In this document: piece after piece, positions 12,701 to 23,660 of the stretch | Position numbering within the stretch: the first letter of the stretch is position 1 | How the letters are laid out: the number at the start of each line of letters is the position of its first letter | Source: Halichoerus grypus | Taxonomy: Eukaryota; Chordata; Mammalia; Carnivora; Phocidae | Direction of reading: 5' to 3' | DNA length: 64,000 nt | Assembly: GCF_964656455.1 (NCBI RefSeq) | Contig: NC_135715.1 | Span: 41,116,603 to 41,180,602, forward strand | Made by a program: the position numbers and the translations under genes | Notes under the pieces: generated by a model | What the model was told of the DNA's origin: nothing | Databases searched by the model: none | Seen by the model: only the letters and a program-made list of their open reading frames with translations

Positions 12701-14130
12701 GTTAGTGCCCTGTTGCTGGGTCAGGGAGAGATCCTCCTTTTCCTAAAAGCAGATGAAATTCCTCTGTGAAAAATGTTGTCCCTTGTCAAGATAATTCTTA
12801 CCTTCCTTCCTTCTGCTGGTTATGCAGGCTCAAGCAGAGCTACCTGCGTGAGAGCACTACCTTCGGAGCTTCCCAACTCCACTTAAAATGACGTTTCCCT
12901 TATTTATTTTCACATTAACCACACTTCTTGTTCACTGTTCAGTAAAATAGTGAATGTTGAGGATGTAATGAAGGAAAGCAATGAAATTAGAGCCAACTTG
13001 ACAAAATTTTGCCAAACTGAGGCCTCAGTCGACCCTGCTTACATTATAGGGTTAATTTCAATGAATTTTAAATGTGATTAAATACTATTTTATAACTGCT
13101 CTACTGTAGAAATTAATAAAGTGCCCAATCAAACCTAATGTATAAAGTATGCCATGTCTTTCTCATACATATACTATAGTTACTTTTATTTTTTTTCTTC
13201 AAACCTGCTTTTATGCCACATATTTTTTCACTGGACTCGTCAATATTTTACTAACTATAAATAAATTTTAATTTCAGTGTAAAAATACTCAAGAGAGGAA
13301 CATTTGTAATAACAATGACAAAACTATCAATAAAAATAACATTTGTCATCAATTTACTCACTTTCTATATTTATAGGGAGGCTTACTTTCTTCATATGTT
13401 CTATAAATTCTGATGCCCATGTACTTTATGTTAATTCTGTTTTCTGTTTCCCTAGTTGTTACTGTGTTTCTCTTCTATGGCTAGGTGTATATTTATGGCT
13501 CGGAGAGGGATTCATCTTCAGATCACTCCAGCTAGAGGCAGAGAAAAACATTTCAAATATGTGTAACTCCACACATTCTCTTTGATTTTCTCAGAGATTT
13601 CTGCTTATACAAGATATTCAATTGGTGATACAACTTACTGAAGACTTAAAAAGTAACAGATATTTTGATATACAGGAACAAAATTTCCTGAATGTAGAAT
13701 ATTTGACATCCATGTTCCTAAGATTTTAAGACCCTTGCCTCTTAGACCTTATCACATAGGGGCTATATGCTTGGATCTCTGGTAATTATTATCTGCTCCT
13801 CCATTTTCCAAGCCCACCCTTTCAGATTGTTTCTGGGAAACACAGTACTATTCTATTATTGAAGGCAATTTCATTCTTTATTCTGTACTAGGCTTAGGGC
13901 CCACTTTTGCAAACCAAAATACTCATTAATGTGTTAAGCTAAACAAAGCTTTCTATTTTGATTCATTTCCAGTGCAAAACTTTAATAACCTTTGGTGATT
14001 CAGTAGTTTGTTGTTGTATCTCTAGCAATATGTAAGTGCAATTGAGCATTATAGAAATTTAGTTCCTACTGATAATAATTATACCATTGCACCCCTTGTC
14101 CTAAAAGTTTGAGTCATGTAAACTCATTTT
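9779..14130. other. 4.3 kb of mostly unassigned non-coding DNA
   Basis: No gene or high-confidence repeat. Two stretches (about 10265-10640 and 12390-12860) have the unit-like, slightly GC-richer look of decayed DNA transposons or LTRs, but I cannot name a family. The rest is AT-rich. Frames up to 106 codons (11410-11730 +) show no domain and no conserved-looking motif. Confidence 0.45.
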
Positions 14131-14147
14131 TAAAAACTTAATAGGGT

Positions 14148-14355
14148 GGGGGCACCTGGGTGGCTCAGTTGGTTAAGCGACTGCCTTCAGCTCAGGTCAT
14201 GATCCCAGGGTCCTGGGATCGAGCCCCGCATCGGGCTCCCTGCTCGGTGGAGAGCCTGCTTCTCCCTCTCCCACTCCCCCTGCTGTGTTCCCTCTCTAGC
14301 TGTCCCTCTCTCTCTCTCTCTCTGTCAATTAAATAAATAAATAAAATCTTTAAAA

Positions 14356-14394
<39 letters not shown>
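14148..14394 (+). mobile_element. Carnivoran SINE, first of a tandem pair
   Basis: Full-length copy with a long (AAAT)n tail (about 14352-14394). The left flank taaaaacttaatagggt (14131-14147) recurs exactly after the tail (14395-14411) and again after the next SINE. The body differs from the second copy (ggtggagagcctgc versus cagcgggaagcctgc), so the pair is not a recent exact duplication. Confidence 0.93.
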
Positions 14395-14395
<1 letters not shown>

Positions 14396-14411
14396 AAAAA
14401 CTTAATAGGGT

Positions 14412-14603
14412 GGGGCACCTGGGTGGCTCAGTCGTTAAGCGTCTGCCTTCAGCTCGGGTCATGATCCCAGAGTCCTGGGATCGAGCCCCACATCGGGCTT
14501 CCTGCTCAGCGGGAAGCCTGCTTCTCCCTCTCCCACTCTCCTTGCTTGTGTTCCCTCTCTCGCTGTCTCTCTCTCTGTCAAATAAATAAAATCTTTAAAA
14601 AAA

Positions 14604-14642
<39 letters not shown>

Positions 14643-14645
14643 AAA
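14412..14645 (+). mobile_element. Carnivoran SINE, second of a tandem pair
   Basis: Lies directly after the repeated target sequence (14395-14411) and is itself followed by a third, slightly changed copy (taaaaacttaataaggt, 14646-14662). Its tail is again (AAAT)n. Same orientation as its neighbour. Confidence 0.93.
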
Positions 14646-14662
14646 TAAAAACTTAATAAGGT

Positions 14663-15764
14663 TTGCTCCCTGCATTAATCATGAAAAAAATGTTTCCAAA
14701 ATTGTATAATGTGTAGTTATTACAAAAATGATCTTTTTCTCTAAGAGAAATATATATCTTAAAGGCAAAATCTTCATTTCTCCAAAATATTATTTTTAAA
14801 TTTAAAATATTTGATTTTAACATAGAGTACAATTGAAAATGAGTGTGCTATAACAAAAAGAAGCAGATCAAGAGTAGAGTGGATCAGAACATGTTGGTAG
14901 TTTTCAAGTGAGAGTGATCTGTGTTTGATGCACTCTAAAGAAGTTAATTTTATTATAAGTCTATGAATTACTTTTTCATGAAATTAGAAAAGCTTTGTTG
15001 TACAGTGAGCATACCCCAAAATGCCTTTGTTTTATAAATGAGAGATATATTCCAGGTATATTTCTAAAAGTGGGAACATTTTTTTTAGTTAAATGAAAGT
15101 GTCACTGAGGTCTTATAAGTAAGAAAAGAATAATCTGGACTATGTCACTGCATAATGTGTGAAAAGTATTAATGAGGTATGTTCTCCCTATGATTGTCTG
15201 TTACACAATGAATGAGGCAGTTAGGGGTATAGCAGCAATAGAACAATGCAGTAGATGGTTCCCTGGTTTCCCTGGTGTCCTGCGCTTATGAGCTTCACTG
15301 ATCAGGCAAAAGTGACTTGGTTTGCAGAAGAATAAGACTCAAGAAGTTAAATATTATTTCAATTTATGAGAAATCTCTTGTTTGGGAATTTGAGGTTTTA
15401 TTTTCCTGTGTGACAGGATAATAAAATAAAATGGGTTATGAAAACAAATGAAATAGTAAAGATTATAATGTATCTTCTAACATTTGCAATCCCTTTCAAA
15501 TGAAAAAGGAGATAAGGGATTTACTATTTTCTAGAACTCAATTCAATGTAAGAAATATACTTTCCCCTATTTTGTTTTTTGAAATAGCTCTTATGTTCTC
15601 TTCTTGCTTCAAACCCTTTCTTCTTGATTCATGGTAATAAATTTATATTAAAATTGAGCTGGTGACATGCATTCCAATGTCTTTGATTTAACCATTTTGT
15701 AATACTATTACAAATAATATCAATGATACTAATAATAATGGCTAATACTAATGTAGTATTTGCC
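14663..15764. other. Unassigned non-coding DNA
   Basis: AT-rich. No repeat, RNA gene or coding region recognised. Confidence 0.5.
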
Positions 15765-15960
15765 ATATTCCAAGCAGTATTCCAGGAATGTTATATGTAC
15801 TAATTTATGTAATCCTAAGAGCAATTTAGGAGATAGAGTCATTTAACCCCATTTAACTGAAGACAAGCTGAGATGCCACGAATTAAATAATTTGCACAAG
15901 TTCACATGGTTGGTCGATGATAGAATCGGGCTTGAACCCAGGTGGCCCTACTGTTGAAAG
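15765..15960 (-). mobile_element. MIR SINE relic, minus orientation
   Basis: Inverted MIR core: taatttatgtaatcctaaga, ttaaccccatttaactgaag, tttgcacaagttcacatgg, then gggcttgaacccaggtggccc, the inverted tRNA-like part. Diverged, with no TSD visible. Confidence 0.85.
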
Positions 15961-16272
15961 TCTGAGTAATTAATTATTCTACATATTCCCTCCTATTTAA
16001 TTATGCTTTGATGCACAATTTTGGACTTACTGCTATGTACATTTGTTTAGTAGCTATTAAAGAACCTGTGAAATATTTTATTGGTTATAAAATATGCGAT
16101 ATATATTTATAGTTTGAGTTATTTCAAAGTAAAAATAAGTATCATGTGCAAACTGTCCAGAAAATATTTATGATATTTTTGTTTCATTCAATAAGGAACT
16201 AAAAAACAATTTTTAAAATAGCAACTTTGCATTTTAAAAATAAAATAAACAAAACAAAAAATCTACCCATTC

Positions 16273-16479
16273 TTTTTTTTTTTTTAAGATTTTATTTATT
16301 TATTTGACAGAGAGAGACACAGCGAGAGAGGGAACACAACCAGGGGGAGTGGGAGAGGGAGAGGGAGAGGCAGGCTTCCCGCTGAGCAGGGAGCCTGATG
16401 CAGGGCTCGATCCCAAGACCCTGGGATCATGACCTGAGCCGAAGGCAGACACTTAACGACTGAGACACCCAGGTGCCCC
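16273..16479 (-). mobile_element. Carnivoran SINE, minus orientation
   Basis: A poly-T tail, then aagattttatttatttatttgacag, the GA-rich middle with an extra gagagggaga unit, and the inverted head ending ggtgcccc. The imperfect TSD aaaatctac(c/t)ca(t/c)tct lies at 16257-16272 and 16480-16495, with two differences across 16 bases. Confidence 0.92.
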
Positions 16480-16495
16480 AAAATCTACTCACTCT

Positions 16496-19400
16496 TCTGC
16501 AAAATTACTGCTGTTAATTTAATCTTTCTTTCATATTAAAATAATAAAAAAATGTTAATGCTGAAAAAACTATAGTTTTAAAGGGGTATTCCCATTGCCA
16601 AAGTGGAAATCAGATATGTAGATAACACTATCTATGAGACATCATCATATAAACACTAAATCTATCACACTGAAAAATAGAAATAATATATCATAAATAA
16701 CTAATAAAATAAACATTTTTAAATTCATGGAACTGATTTTACCCCACAAAGTAAAAAAATATCTGCAGCAATGTGCACATTTATGCTATAAATTTCTCAG
16801 TCCAAAATGCCTTGCTATCAGAGTAGCACAAATAACAGGAAAAGCATAGTTCAAACGGCACTACTAGCTGAAGCAAGAATGTCAGTGTCTTCTCCACCTG
16901 ATCTTGTAAAAGAGTGCAAATTAGTGGCTTAATTGATTATGTGAATTTCATTTCCTGTCTCTTCCAATCCCATTCCTTGGTAGAAACACTAATGAAAAAT
17001 GAAATGACTAGAGGGCAAAAAATAAGGAAGAGAAAAACGTATGGTCCATGATTAATCACAAATTAAATTGTGCTTCTTCCTGCTGCCTTCCACTAACTTT
17101 GTCAAGTGAAAGTGGTCTTAAGCTTAATCACTGTCTTCTAACTAAAAATATCCTAAACATTTTCTTTAACGGAGATTTCTGTAGAACTATTTATTGGATT
17201 TAGTTAATGTGGAAAACTTATAAATGGAATTTCTTTCAAATTAAAAGTCAATACTTCCATATTGTGCCCCGAATCTTGCAGTATTCCAAATTCTACTGTG
17301 TTTGACAGTTTTTACATAAAATCAAGTGCTGTTTTGTAAGTCAGTTATCAATGTAAGAATATTAGCATACTAACCAAAAAATTAAAACTTCTTAGACTTC
17401 ACAGGGAAAAAAAGACTACAATAAAAATATCCTTACAAAATAAAGAATTACATTTTTCCCCAAAATGAAAAAAGAAATGAAGCAAAGTAATTTTAAAATA
17501 ATTGTATGCAGGTTATTTGTAGTTTCGAATTAGAGCTGTAATTGCACAGTACATTTTACACAGTGGACTTTGTTCAAAAATGGTCAAATTTCTTGGATAT
17601 GTGTAAGCAAGCTCAGCGTATACAATCTATAAATTCTGAATCTTCTAATTTTAAAAGTGTAAGAATTTTGCCATCCCCTTAATAGGTGCAAATAGTTGTG
17701 TGGGTTATGCGTGTGTGTGGATGTCCACACACACTCAATTTATACTGCCTTGGCACTGTTTTTGCCTTTTGACTCTTTCTCCAGGGCCGTATATGTTACT
17801 ATTTTCCTAGGAACTCTCAAGGGTCACAACTTTAAAGCATCATTGTTACTCTGCATTTTGTATATTCAAATTTTTTTTCCTCTGAGAAATATTAAGGGAT
17901 TACATGATAATTTGATGTGTAAATTACTTCTCCCATTAGATTTCAAAGTGAATTTTCCAAAATTCAAGCTAATTTCAAGTAAGATTTAATTTAATATGTT
18001 TTAATCATTGTGTTGATGAAAGGAATATGCTCTCCAAGCTTCTGAGCCTATTCTGTCGTTTTTCAGTTGTCAAAATTTATTAAAGTGAAACCAATTTATT
18101 GTTGTTTATTTCAATAAATCTTAAGAGAATTTATTTGAGTCTGGGGCAATCATATATTTAAGAATTTGCACACGAACATAATAGAAAAGTTTATCTTTAA
18201 AAAGCCATCACCATATTAAGCAAACTGTATATTAATATGATTGCTTTGATGAACAGAAAGGGAGGGCTGATCTTCCTATTAAAGCAAAGCATTTAAACTG
18301 TAAAACAACTAACAACAAAAGTCATATGTCAATATCTGCTTTTCCTTTAGTATGAATTTCATTCCATTAGAATCAAAACATAAATGTAATTTCCAAACTA
18401 TCTACTATAATAGAACAATTTTGGAATGCTTCAGAGAAGGGGGATATATCTATTTGTGTAATAGTAGAAAACTTTTCATTTCTAGGCACTTTATATTTCA
18501 AATATGATATTCCTATGGAGTCATAATAGTTGATCCCCATTTAATGACGCAAAGCAACAATCTGAGCTTTAAAATTTTATTTTAGAAAAATCCATTTTAA
18601 TAAATGTTACTTATTAAAAACATTGCAAATACACTTAAGAAAATGCATTCTTTTGTGTTCATTGCTATTTGCTATAATGAATTATGTGGGCAGAAGCACT
18701 TAAGCCATAATGACCAATATTTTTAGGATAGGCTTAAAACAGAATTTCAAGGCCAATCACCTTACATTACAGGAGATTTTGCAACAGTATTACTTTCTTC
18801 AAATTCTAAGTGAATATCTACCAGAAGCATTCAGTTTCACATATGTGAACATAAACCTATAAAGAAGAAAAGTTGCCTATAAAATCAATGTTTCCTGCTT
18901 CAAAGTGTTCCTTCCAATGTCTTTTCCATCAAGCATTACTGAATGCAGAGGGGTTGTTGTATCCAGTCCTGTGTCCCTCTCCTGCTCAGGAATCCTAGGG
19001 TAGCCCTGGTGCTTATTGACTACAGCCAGAACTATTTGGCCTCACCCAAGGCTCTTCATACACTAGTCCCAGTTTATATGTTAAAAATGTCTTTAAATAA
19101 TTCAGTACTTACTGTATGCCAGGATTTTCAATATGTATTTCACATATTTAATTACGTCCATGCATCAAACCAAGCTGGGTTGTTGCATAATGGACCAAAC
19201 AGTAGAAAGTTACATTCAATTTCCTCAAATAGTATATGCTTTTATTTGAAAATTCTATGATGGAACATTCTTTTCCTTTCTTAGTTTTCCTATAAAGTGA
19301 TACTGGAAATAACTAAATTATTGGTGTGCATCCTCACAACAAATTTGTATCTGTTTAGTTACTAGAAATAATACATAACACAAACATTAGTGGAGTGTAT

Positions 19401-19639
19401 TACACTTGAAATATGGGGACAACTATAGTTTACACAACTCATTCACTTGATCTTCAGCAGTACATTTTAGGAGTAGCTTTGCTCTGGTTCTCATTTTTCC
19501 ACTTTGAAAATCACCACATGATGAATTGAATTCTATTTCCAGACTGACTCGACACAGGGTCTCTGAGTTATCATCAATTAAGATTCATAAGACTAATTTT
19601 AAAATGTACTTCATAATATTCTTTCATTTAATGTTTAAC
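16496..19639. other. 3.1 kb repeat-poor non-coding DNA
   Basis: The longest stretch in the first third with no recognisable interspersed repeat. AT-rich, with no open frame worth attention (97 codons at 17696-17989 + and 105 at 18943-19260 +, neither resembling a protein). The lack of insertions could mean chance or constraint; the sequence alone cannot decide. Confidence 0.5.
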
Positions 19640-19830
19640 AACAAAGAATGAGCTCAGAGATTTGCTCCCATGGTCTTATTTAATCTTCAAAGCAACCATG
19701 AGTTGACCATTATTTTTATCCTCTTTTTATAAAAGAGGAAAGTGAAGTATAGTGACTTACACAGTATTATAACCCCAATAATGGCTGAGTGGGAACTTGA
19801 AGTCACTTTATTGTTAATGCCAATGCCTAC
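19640..19830 (-). mobile_element. MIR SINE relic, minus orientation
   Basis: Phrases tcttatttaatcttcaaagc, tatttttatcctctttttat, aaaagaggaaagtgaag, tagtgacttacacag follow the inverted MIR order (oligo-T-rich 'ccattttatagatgaggaaactgag' block then 'gtaacttgcc'). Moderately diverged. Confidence 0.78.
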
Positions 19831-20330
19831 CCACTACCTAATAATATCTCTCTAATACTCAGAGCCAGTTCTAGAAGCATAATCTGTGATCAAAACATGA
19901 TTCCTGTGCATTCACAGTTGACTTCAGGAACTTTCAGATTGGTCCTTGAGATTCTCATTGTATTATTTTTATTTATATTTACCCACTTATATTGAGTGAT
20001 GCTCTGCCATATTGCTTTCTCTCTTTGGGCAAAAACTTGTGGACTTGGCACATCTGTGCTTTGCATTATTCTCCATTCTGTATCTCACTTGTTTCCTTTC
20101 AGGACTATAGGTATATACTATAGTTTGGCCATTGCAATCCAAAAATAGGACTTAGACATTTTTCTACAGGGTACACTACCCTTGATTTTATGAAAGTCAA
20201 GTAAATGTGGCCATTGGTGGCACCTTTGTGGGTTGTAATAAGATTTTCCATACCACTTAAGTAGCAAGATTTTCATGTTATGAATCAGACTGACTTCAAA
20301 ATTGCCATTACATCTTTAACTATGGGTGGT

Positions 20331-20348
20331 CTCTCTTTTTTTAAGATT

Positions 20349-20384
<36 letters not shown>
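20331..20384 (-). mobile_element. Outer SINE, tail-side fragment split by an L1
   Basis: Holds only the inverted SINE tail (ttaagattttatttatttatt and (TTTA)n). The rest of the same SINE resumes at 21247 after an inserted L1. The left flank atgggtgg (20322-20329) matches the right flank atgggtag after 21417. The (TTTA)n boundary is arbitrary because the L1 TSD lies inside it. Confidence 0.78.
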
Positions 20385-20385
<1 letters not shown>

Positions 20386-21236
20386 AATTTTATTTTATTA
20401 TGTTAGTCACCATACATTACATCATTAGTTTTTTTTTCCTTTTTTTATTATATTAATCACCATACATTACATCCTTAGTTTTTGATATAGTGTTCCATGA
20501 TTCATTGCGTATAACACCCAGTGCTCCGTTCAATATGTGCCCTCCTTTTTTTTTTTTTTTTTTTTATTTTTTTTTTAAAGATTTTATTTATTTATTTGAC
20601 AGAGAGAGACACAGTGAGAGAGGGGAACACAAGCAGGGGGAGTGGGAGAGGGAGAAGCAGGCTTCCCGCCGAGCAGGGAGCCCGATGCGGGGCTCGATCC
20701 CAGGACCCTGGGATCACGACCTGAGCCGAAGGCAGACGCTTAACGACTGAGCCACCCAGGCGCCCCAATATGTGCCCTCCTTAATACCCATCACCGGGCT
20801 AACCCATTCCCCCACCCTCTCCCGTCTAAAACCTTCAGTTTGTTTCTCAGAGTCCATAGTCTCCCATGGTTCGTCTCCCCCTCCGATTCCCCCCCTTCAT
20901 TTTTCCCTTCCTACTATCTTTTTTTTTTTTTTTTTAAACACATAATGTATTATGTGTTTCAGAGGTACAGGTCTGTGATACATCAGTCTTACACAATTCA
21001 CAGCGCTCACCATAGCACATACCCTTCCCAATGTCCATCACCCAGCCACCCCATCCCTCCCACCCCCCACCACTCCAGCAACCCTCAGTTTGTTTCCTGA
21101 GATTAAGAATTCCTCATATCAGTGAGATCATATGATACTTGTCTTTCTCTGATTGACTTATTTCGCTTAGCATAATACCCTCTAGTTCCATCCACATCGT
21201 TGCAAATGGCAAGATTTCGTGTTTTTTGATGGTTGC
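20385..21236 (-). mobile_element. Young carnivoran L1, 5'-truncated 3' end, minus orientation
   Basis: This is an L1 3' UTR (inverted) with phrases caccatacattacatc, gtgttccatgattcattg, cctccttaatacccatcacc, gaggtacaggtctgtg and tcagtgagatcatatgata, ending in ORF2-tail sequence near 21230. The apparent TSD atttattttt lies at 20375-20384 and 21237-21246, within the tail of an older SINE. The last ~45 bases of its 3' end occur twice (20395-20432 and 20446-20490). A younger SINE interrupts it at 20546-20766. Confidence 0.9.
20546..20766 (-). mobile_element. SINE inserted inside the L1, minus orientation
   Basis: A long T-rich tail, then aagattttatttatttatttgacag through gcgcccc. The exact 14-bp TSD aatatgtgccctcc lies at 20532-20545 and 20767-20780. 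Removing the SINE and one TSD copy restores continuous L1 3' UTR, which shows it is the youngest layer of the nest. The head is close to consensus. Confidence 0.97.
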
Positions 21237-21246
21237 ATTTATTTTT

Positions 21247-21417
21247 GAGAGAGAGAGAGAACGAGCACAAGCACAAGTACAAACAGGGGGAGGGATAGAG
21301 GGAGAAGCAGACTCTCAGCTGAGCAGGGAGCCTGACGTGGAACTTGATCCCAGGACCCCAGGATCATGACCTGAGCCAAAGGCAGGCGCTTAACTGACTG
21401 AGCCACCCAGGCGTCCC
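21247..21417 (-). mobile_element. Outer SINE, head-side part
   Basis: Continues the SINE begun at 20331: gagagagagagagaacgagc, GA-rich middle, then inverted tRNA-like head ending ggcgtccc, followed by atgggtag. More diverged than the inner SINE (aacttgatcccaggacccc), as expected of the oldest layer. Confidence 0.87.
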
Positions 21418-21420
21418 ATG

Positions 21421-22300
21421 GGTAGTTTCCTATAAACCTTCTGAATGCATTTCAATCTCAGTTTCTAGCTGGCAGTTCTGTCATAGTGCTCTCTTCGGTC
21501 TCAATTTATTAACACCTAGAAGCATAGTTTATCATTGCTTCATGGTTTAGCGGCTAACATGAGGTGGATGTGGAGAAATTTTGCCAGAGAAACACTATTA
21601 GGATGACTATATTTCTAATGAAGGAAAAAGAATAATTCTTTTTTCTGGTCCTCTATTTTCCATGTGACAGCTTTCCTCTTTGCTATTTCTATCTTGAATG
21701 GATCAAAGAAATGAATATGTTTTCCACCTCCAGAGTAGAACACCAAGATACTTTGAAATTGGTTTAAATCCACTTAAATATCCTATCCCATGACTGATTT
21801 GTGTGTGTGTCAGTTTTTGTCTATTTAAACATCATCTCTTTAAATTTCAAGTTATCTGTTGTTTTCAAAACTATTTCAGACATTGCACTTGGCTCTATAT
21901 CATTTTGGTCTTCCCTAATCTTAGAACACTCCATCTAGCTCTGTTTGTTGTTTACAGTAATGGATACACTGAAGATTTCTGGCTCACTGTCTTAGAGTAT
22001 GCCCTACTTTCTGCTTATTTTCTGACTGTTCCCTCATGATTAGATTGATGTCAAGCTATTCTGGCCAACAAAACAGGAGGTATAGTGGATCACATCCTGA
22101 AACACATATTGTCATGCCACAGGACTTGGTAGTACCCTATTTGGACATTTACATAAGTCGGTGACTTTTAGATTTCTCCTTAGTAAATCAAATATTTCCC
22201 TTTGTTAACAAATAAGCAAGCTGCGAGATTATAAATTTGTGATTATCTGACTCACTTGGTCACAAAATTTTCAACTCATAGTTTTAACTTCAGTTTAAGA
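21421..22300. other. Unassigned non-coding DNA
   Basis: No repeat or gene recognised. The 78-codon frame at 21803-22039 has no identifiable features. Confidence 0.5.
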
Positions 22301-22313
22301 TCCTCACCTGAGT

Positions 22314-22510
22314 TGGGGTGCTTGGGTGGCTAAGTCGTTAGGTGTCTGCCTTCGGCTCAGGTCATGGTCCCAGGGTCCTGGGATGGAGCCTGCATCAGGC
22401 TCCCTGCTCGGCGGGAAGCCTGCTTCTCCTTCTCCCACTCCCCCTGCTTGTGTTCCCTCTCTCGCTGTGTGTCTCTCTGTCAAAAAAAAAAAAAAAAAAA
22501 AAAAAAAAAT
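22314..22510 (+). mobile_element. SINE with a pure A28 tail, plus orientation
   Basis: The head starts tggggtgcttgggtggctaag. The body keeps the CT-rich block, and the element ends ctctctgtc directly followed by 28 A, without the usual AATAAAATCTTT block. The exact 13-bp TSD tcctcacctgagt lies at 22301-22313 and 22511-22523. A pure, undecayed A-tail and an exact TSD suggest a recent insertion. Confidence 0.95.
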
Positions 22511-22785
22511 TCCTCACCTGAGTCAGTGATTATATGGGGGTTACAAGATGGCAATTTTCTAGTTCTATGATTTCTTCTACATATATAAGCTGCCATAGCT
22601 GGCATTCTTCTAAAAGATCTTTTCATTCTTAGATTCTCTATTTCTCATTTCTTAAAACTATCACTAAGGACTTAATGGACTTTTATTTATTTGTTGTTTA
22701 AAATTCATTAACCTCATCATCTCATTATGCTTTGTGGTGCTCAAATTTTCCCGGATTTGGCCTACAGGAGCCCCTTTATTCCAGT

Positions 22786-22788
<3 letters not shown>

Positions 22789-22820
<32 letters not shown>
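22789..22820. repeat. (TA)n microsatellite
   Basis: About 16 uninterrupted TA units, followed by degenerate atatag repeats to about 22848. Likely length-variable. Confidence 0.95.
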
Positions 22821-22827
<7 letters not shown>

Positions 22828-22989
22828 AATATATATAGATATATTTGACAATGCTCTATTCCCCTTTGAGAAATTCTTTAATATGAACAGTCATGAGAAA
22901 AGCAAGGGAGGATATCCTAGCAAAAGGTAAAAGAAATCAATGTTTCTAAATTTCTATTCTGTCTAAGCTTCCAAAATGTCTTTGTGGCC

Positions 22990-23660
22990 TTGACTGGAGA
23001 GTAGCACATGATAAGTCTGTCAACTTTGAGTGGTGAGATAGTGGAAATCCTTATGAATCAACACAAAGCAGTTGAATGTTATTCCTTATGCATGGGGAGG
23101 ATTTTACATGAACAAGGTCACAATAGCATTTGCATTTTTGAATGTCACTATTATTATTCTTTCCAGGTGGGGGTAGACCTGATTTAGAAGTGTTGGCTCC
23201 AGTGAAGGTAGAGAGCACTAGATTCATTATATGTTTTGTAGTGGAGCTGAAAGTACTAGCTGATGGATTGAAAGTGGGGAAAGAAGGAATCAGGAATGAT
23301 GTCTAGGGTTTTTTCATGAGCAATGAAATTTGCTGAGATTGAAGAGGCTAAAAGAGGAAAAGATTATAGGGCAATGGGAGGGAGGAAATCAAGATGCTAA
23401 TGTATGCATTTTAAATTACCATATGCCTACAAAATATCCGATGTAGAGCTGTAAGTTTCTGAAGATTTCTGCTGTAGAGATGTAAATTTCAGATTTATCA
23501 GAAAAAGTATAATATTTAAAGCCATGTGATTAAATGAGATGACTGTGAAAGGCACACATTGGGATAAATGCCCTGGAATATTCTATCACTTAGAAATATA
23601 GTAGAAAAGGAGAAGCCAGGAAAGAAGTTAAAGAAGGAGCACTCAGGAAAATGAGAGATG
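22990..23660 (+). repeat. Ancient interspersed repeat, family unassigned
   Basis: Purine-rich text with phrases such as gctgatggattgaaagtggg, gaatcaggaatgatgtctag, gtaaatttcagatttatc, aaagccatgtgattaaatga and gagaagccaggaaagaag. Related phrases occur at 27540-28600 and 45640-46010. I recognise the pattern as an old mammalian repeat but cannot name the family. Confidence 0.45.

Noticed and set aside
12390..12860. Possible LTR or processed pseudogene
   Set aside because: The text looks unit-like, but I could match neither an LTR family nor a protein, and no A-tail or TSD is visible.
14352..14645. Regularly spaced repeats resembling a CRISPR-like array
   Set aside because: They are two SINEs with (AAAT)n tails. 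Mammalian DNA, no spacers and no cas genes.
20546..20766. Possible tRNA gene, from A- and B-box-like motifs
   Set aside because: The motifs belong to tRNA-derived SINEs, which lack a foldable cloverleaf and have SINE bodies and tails.
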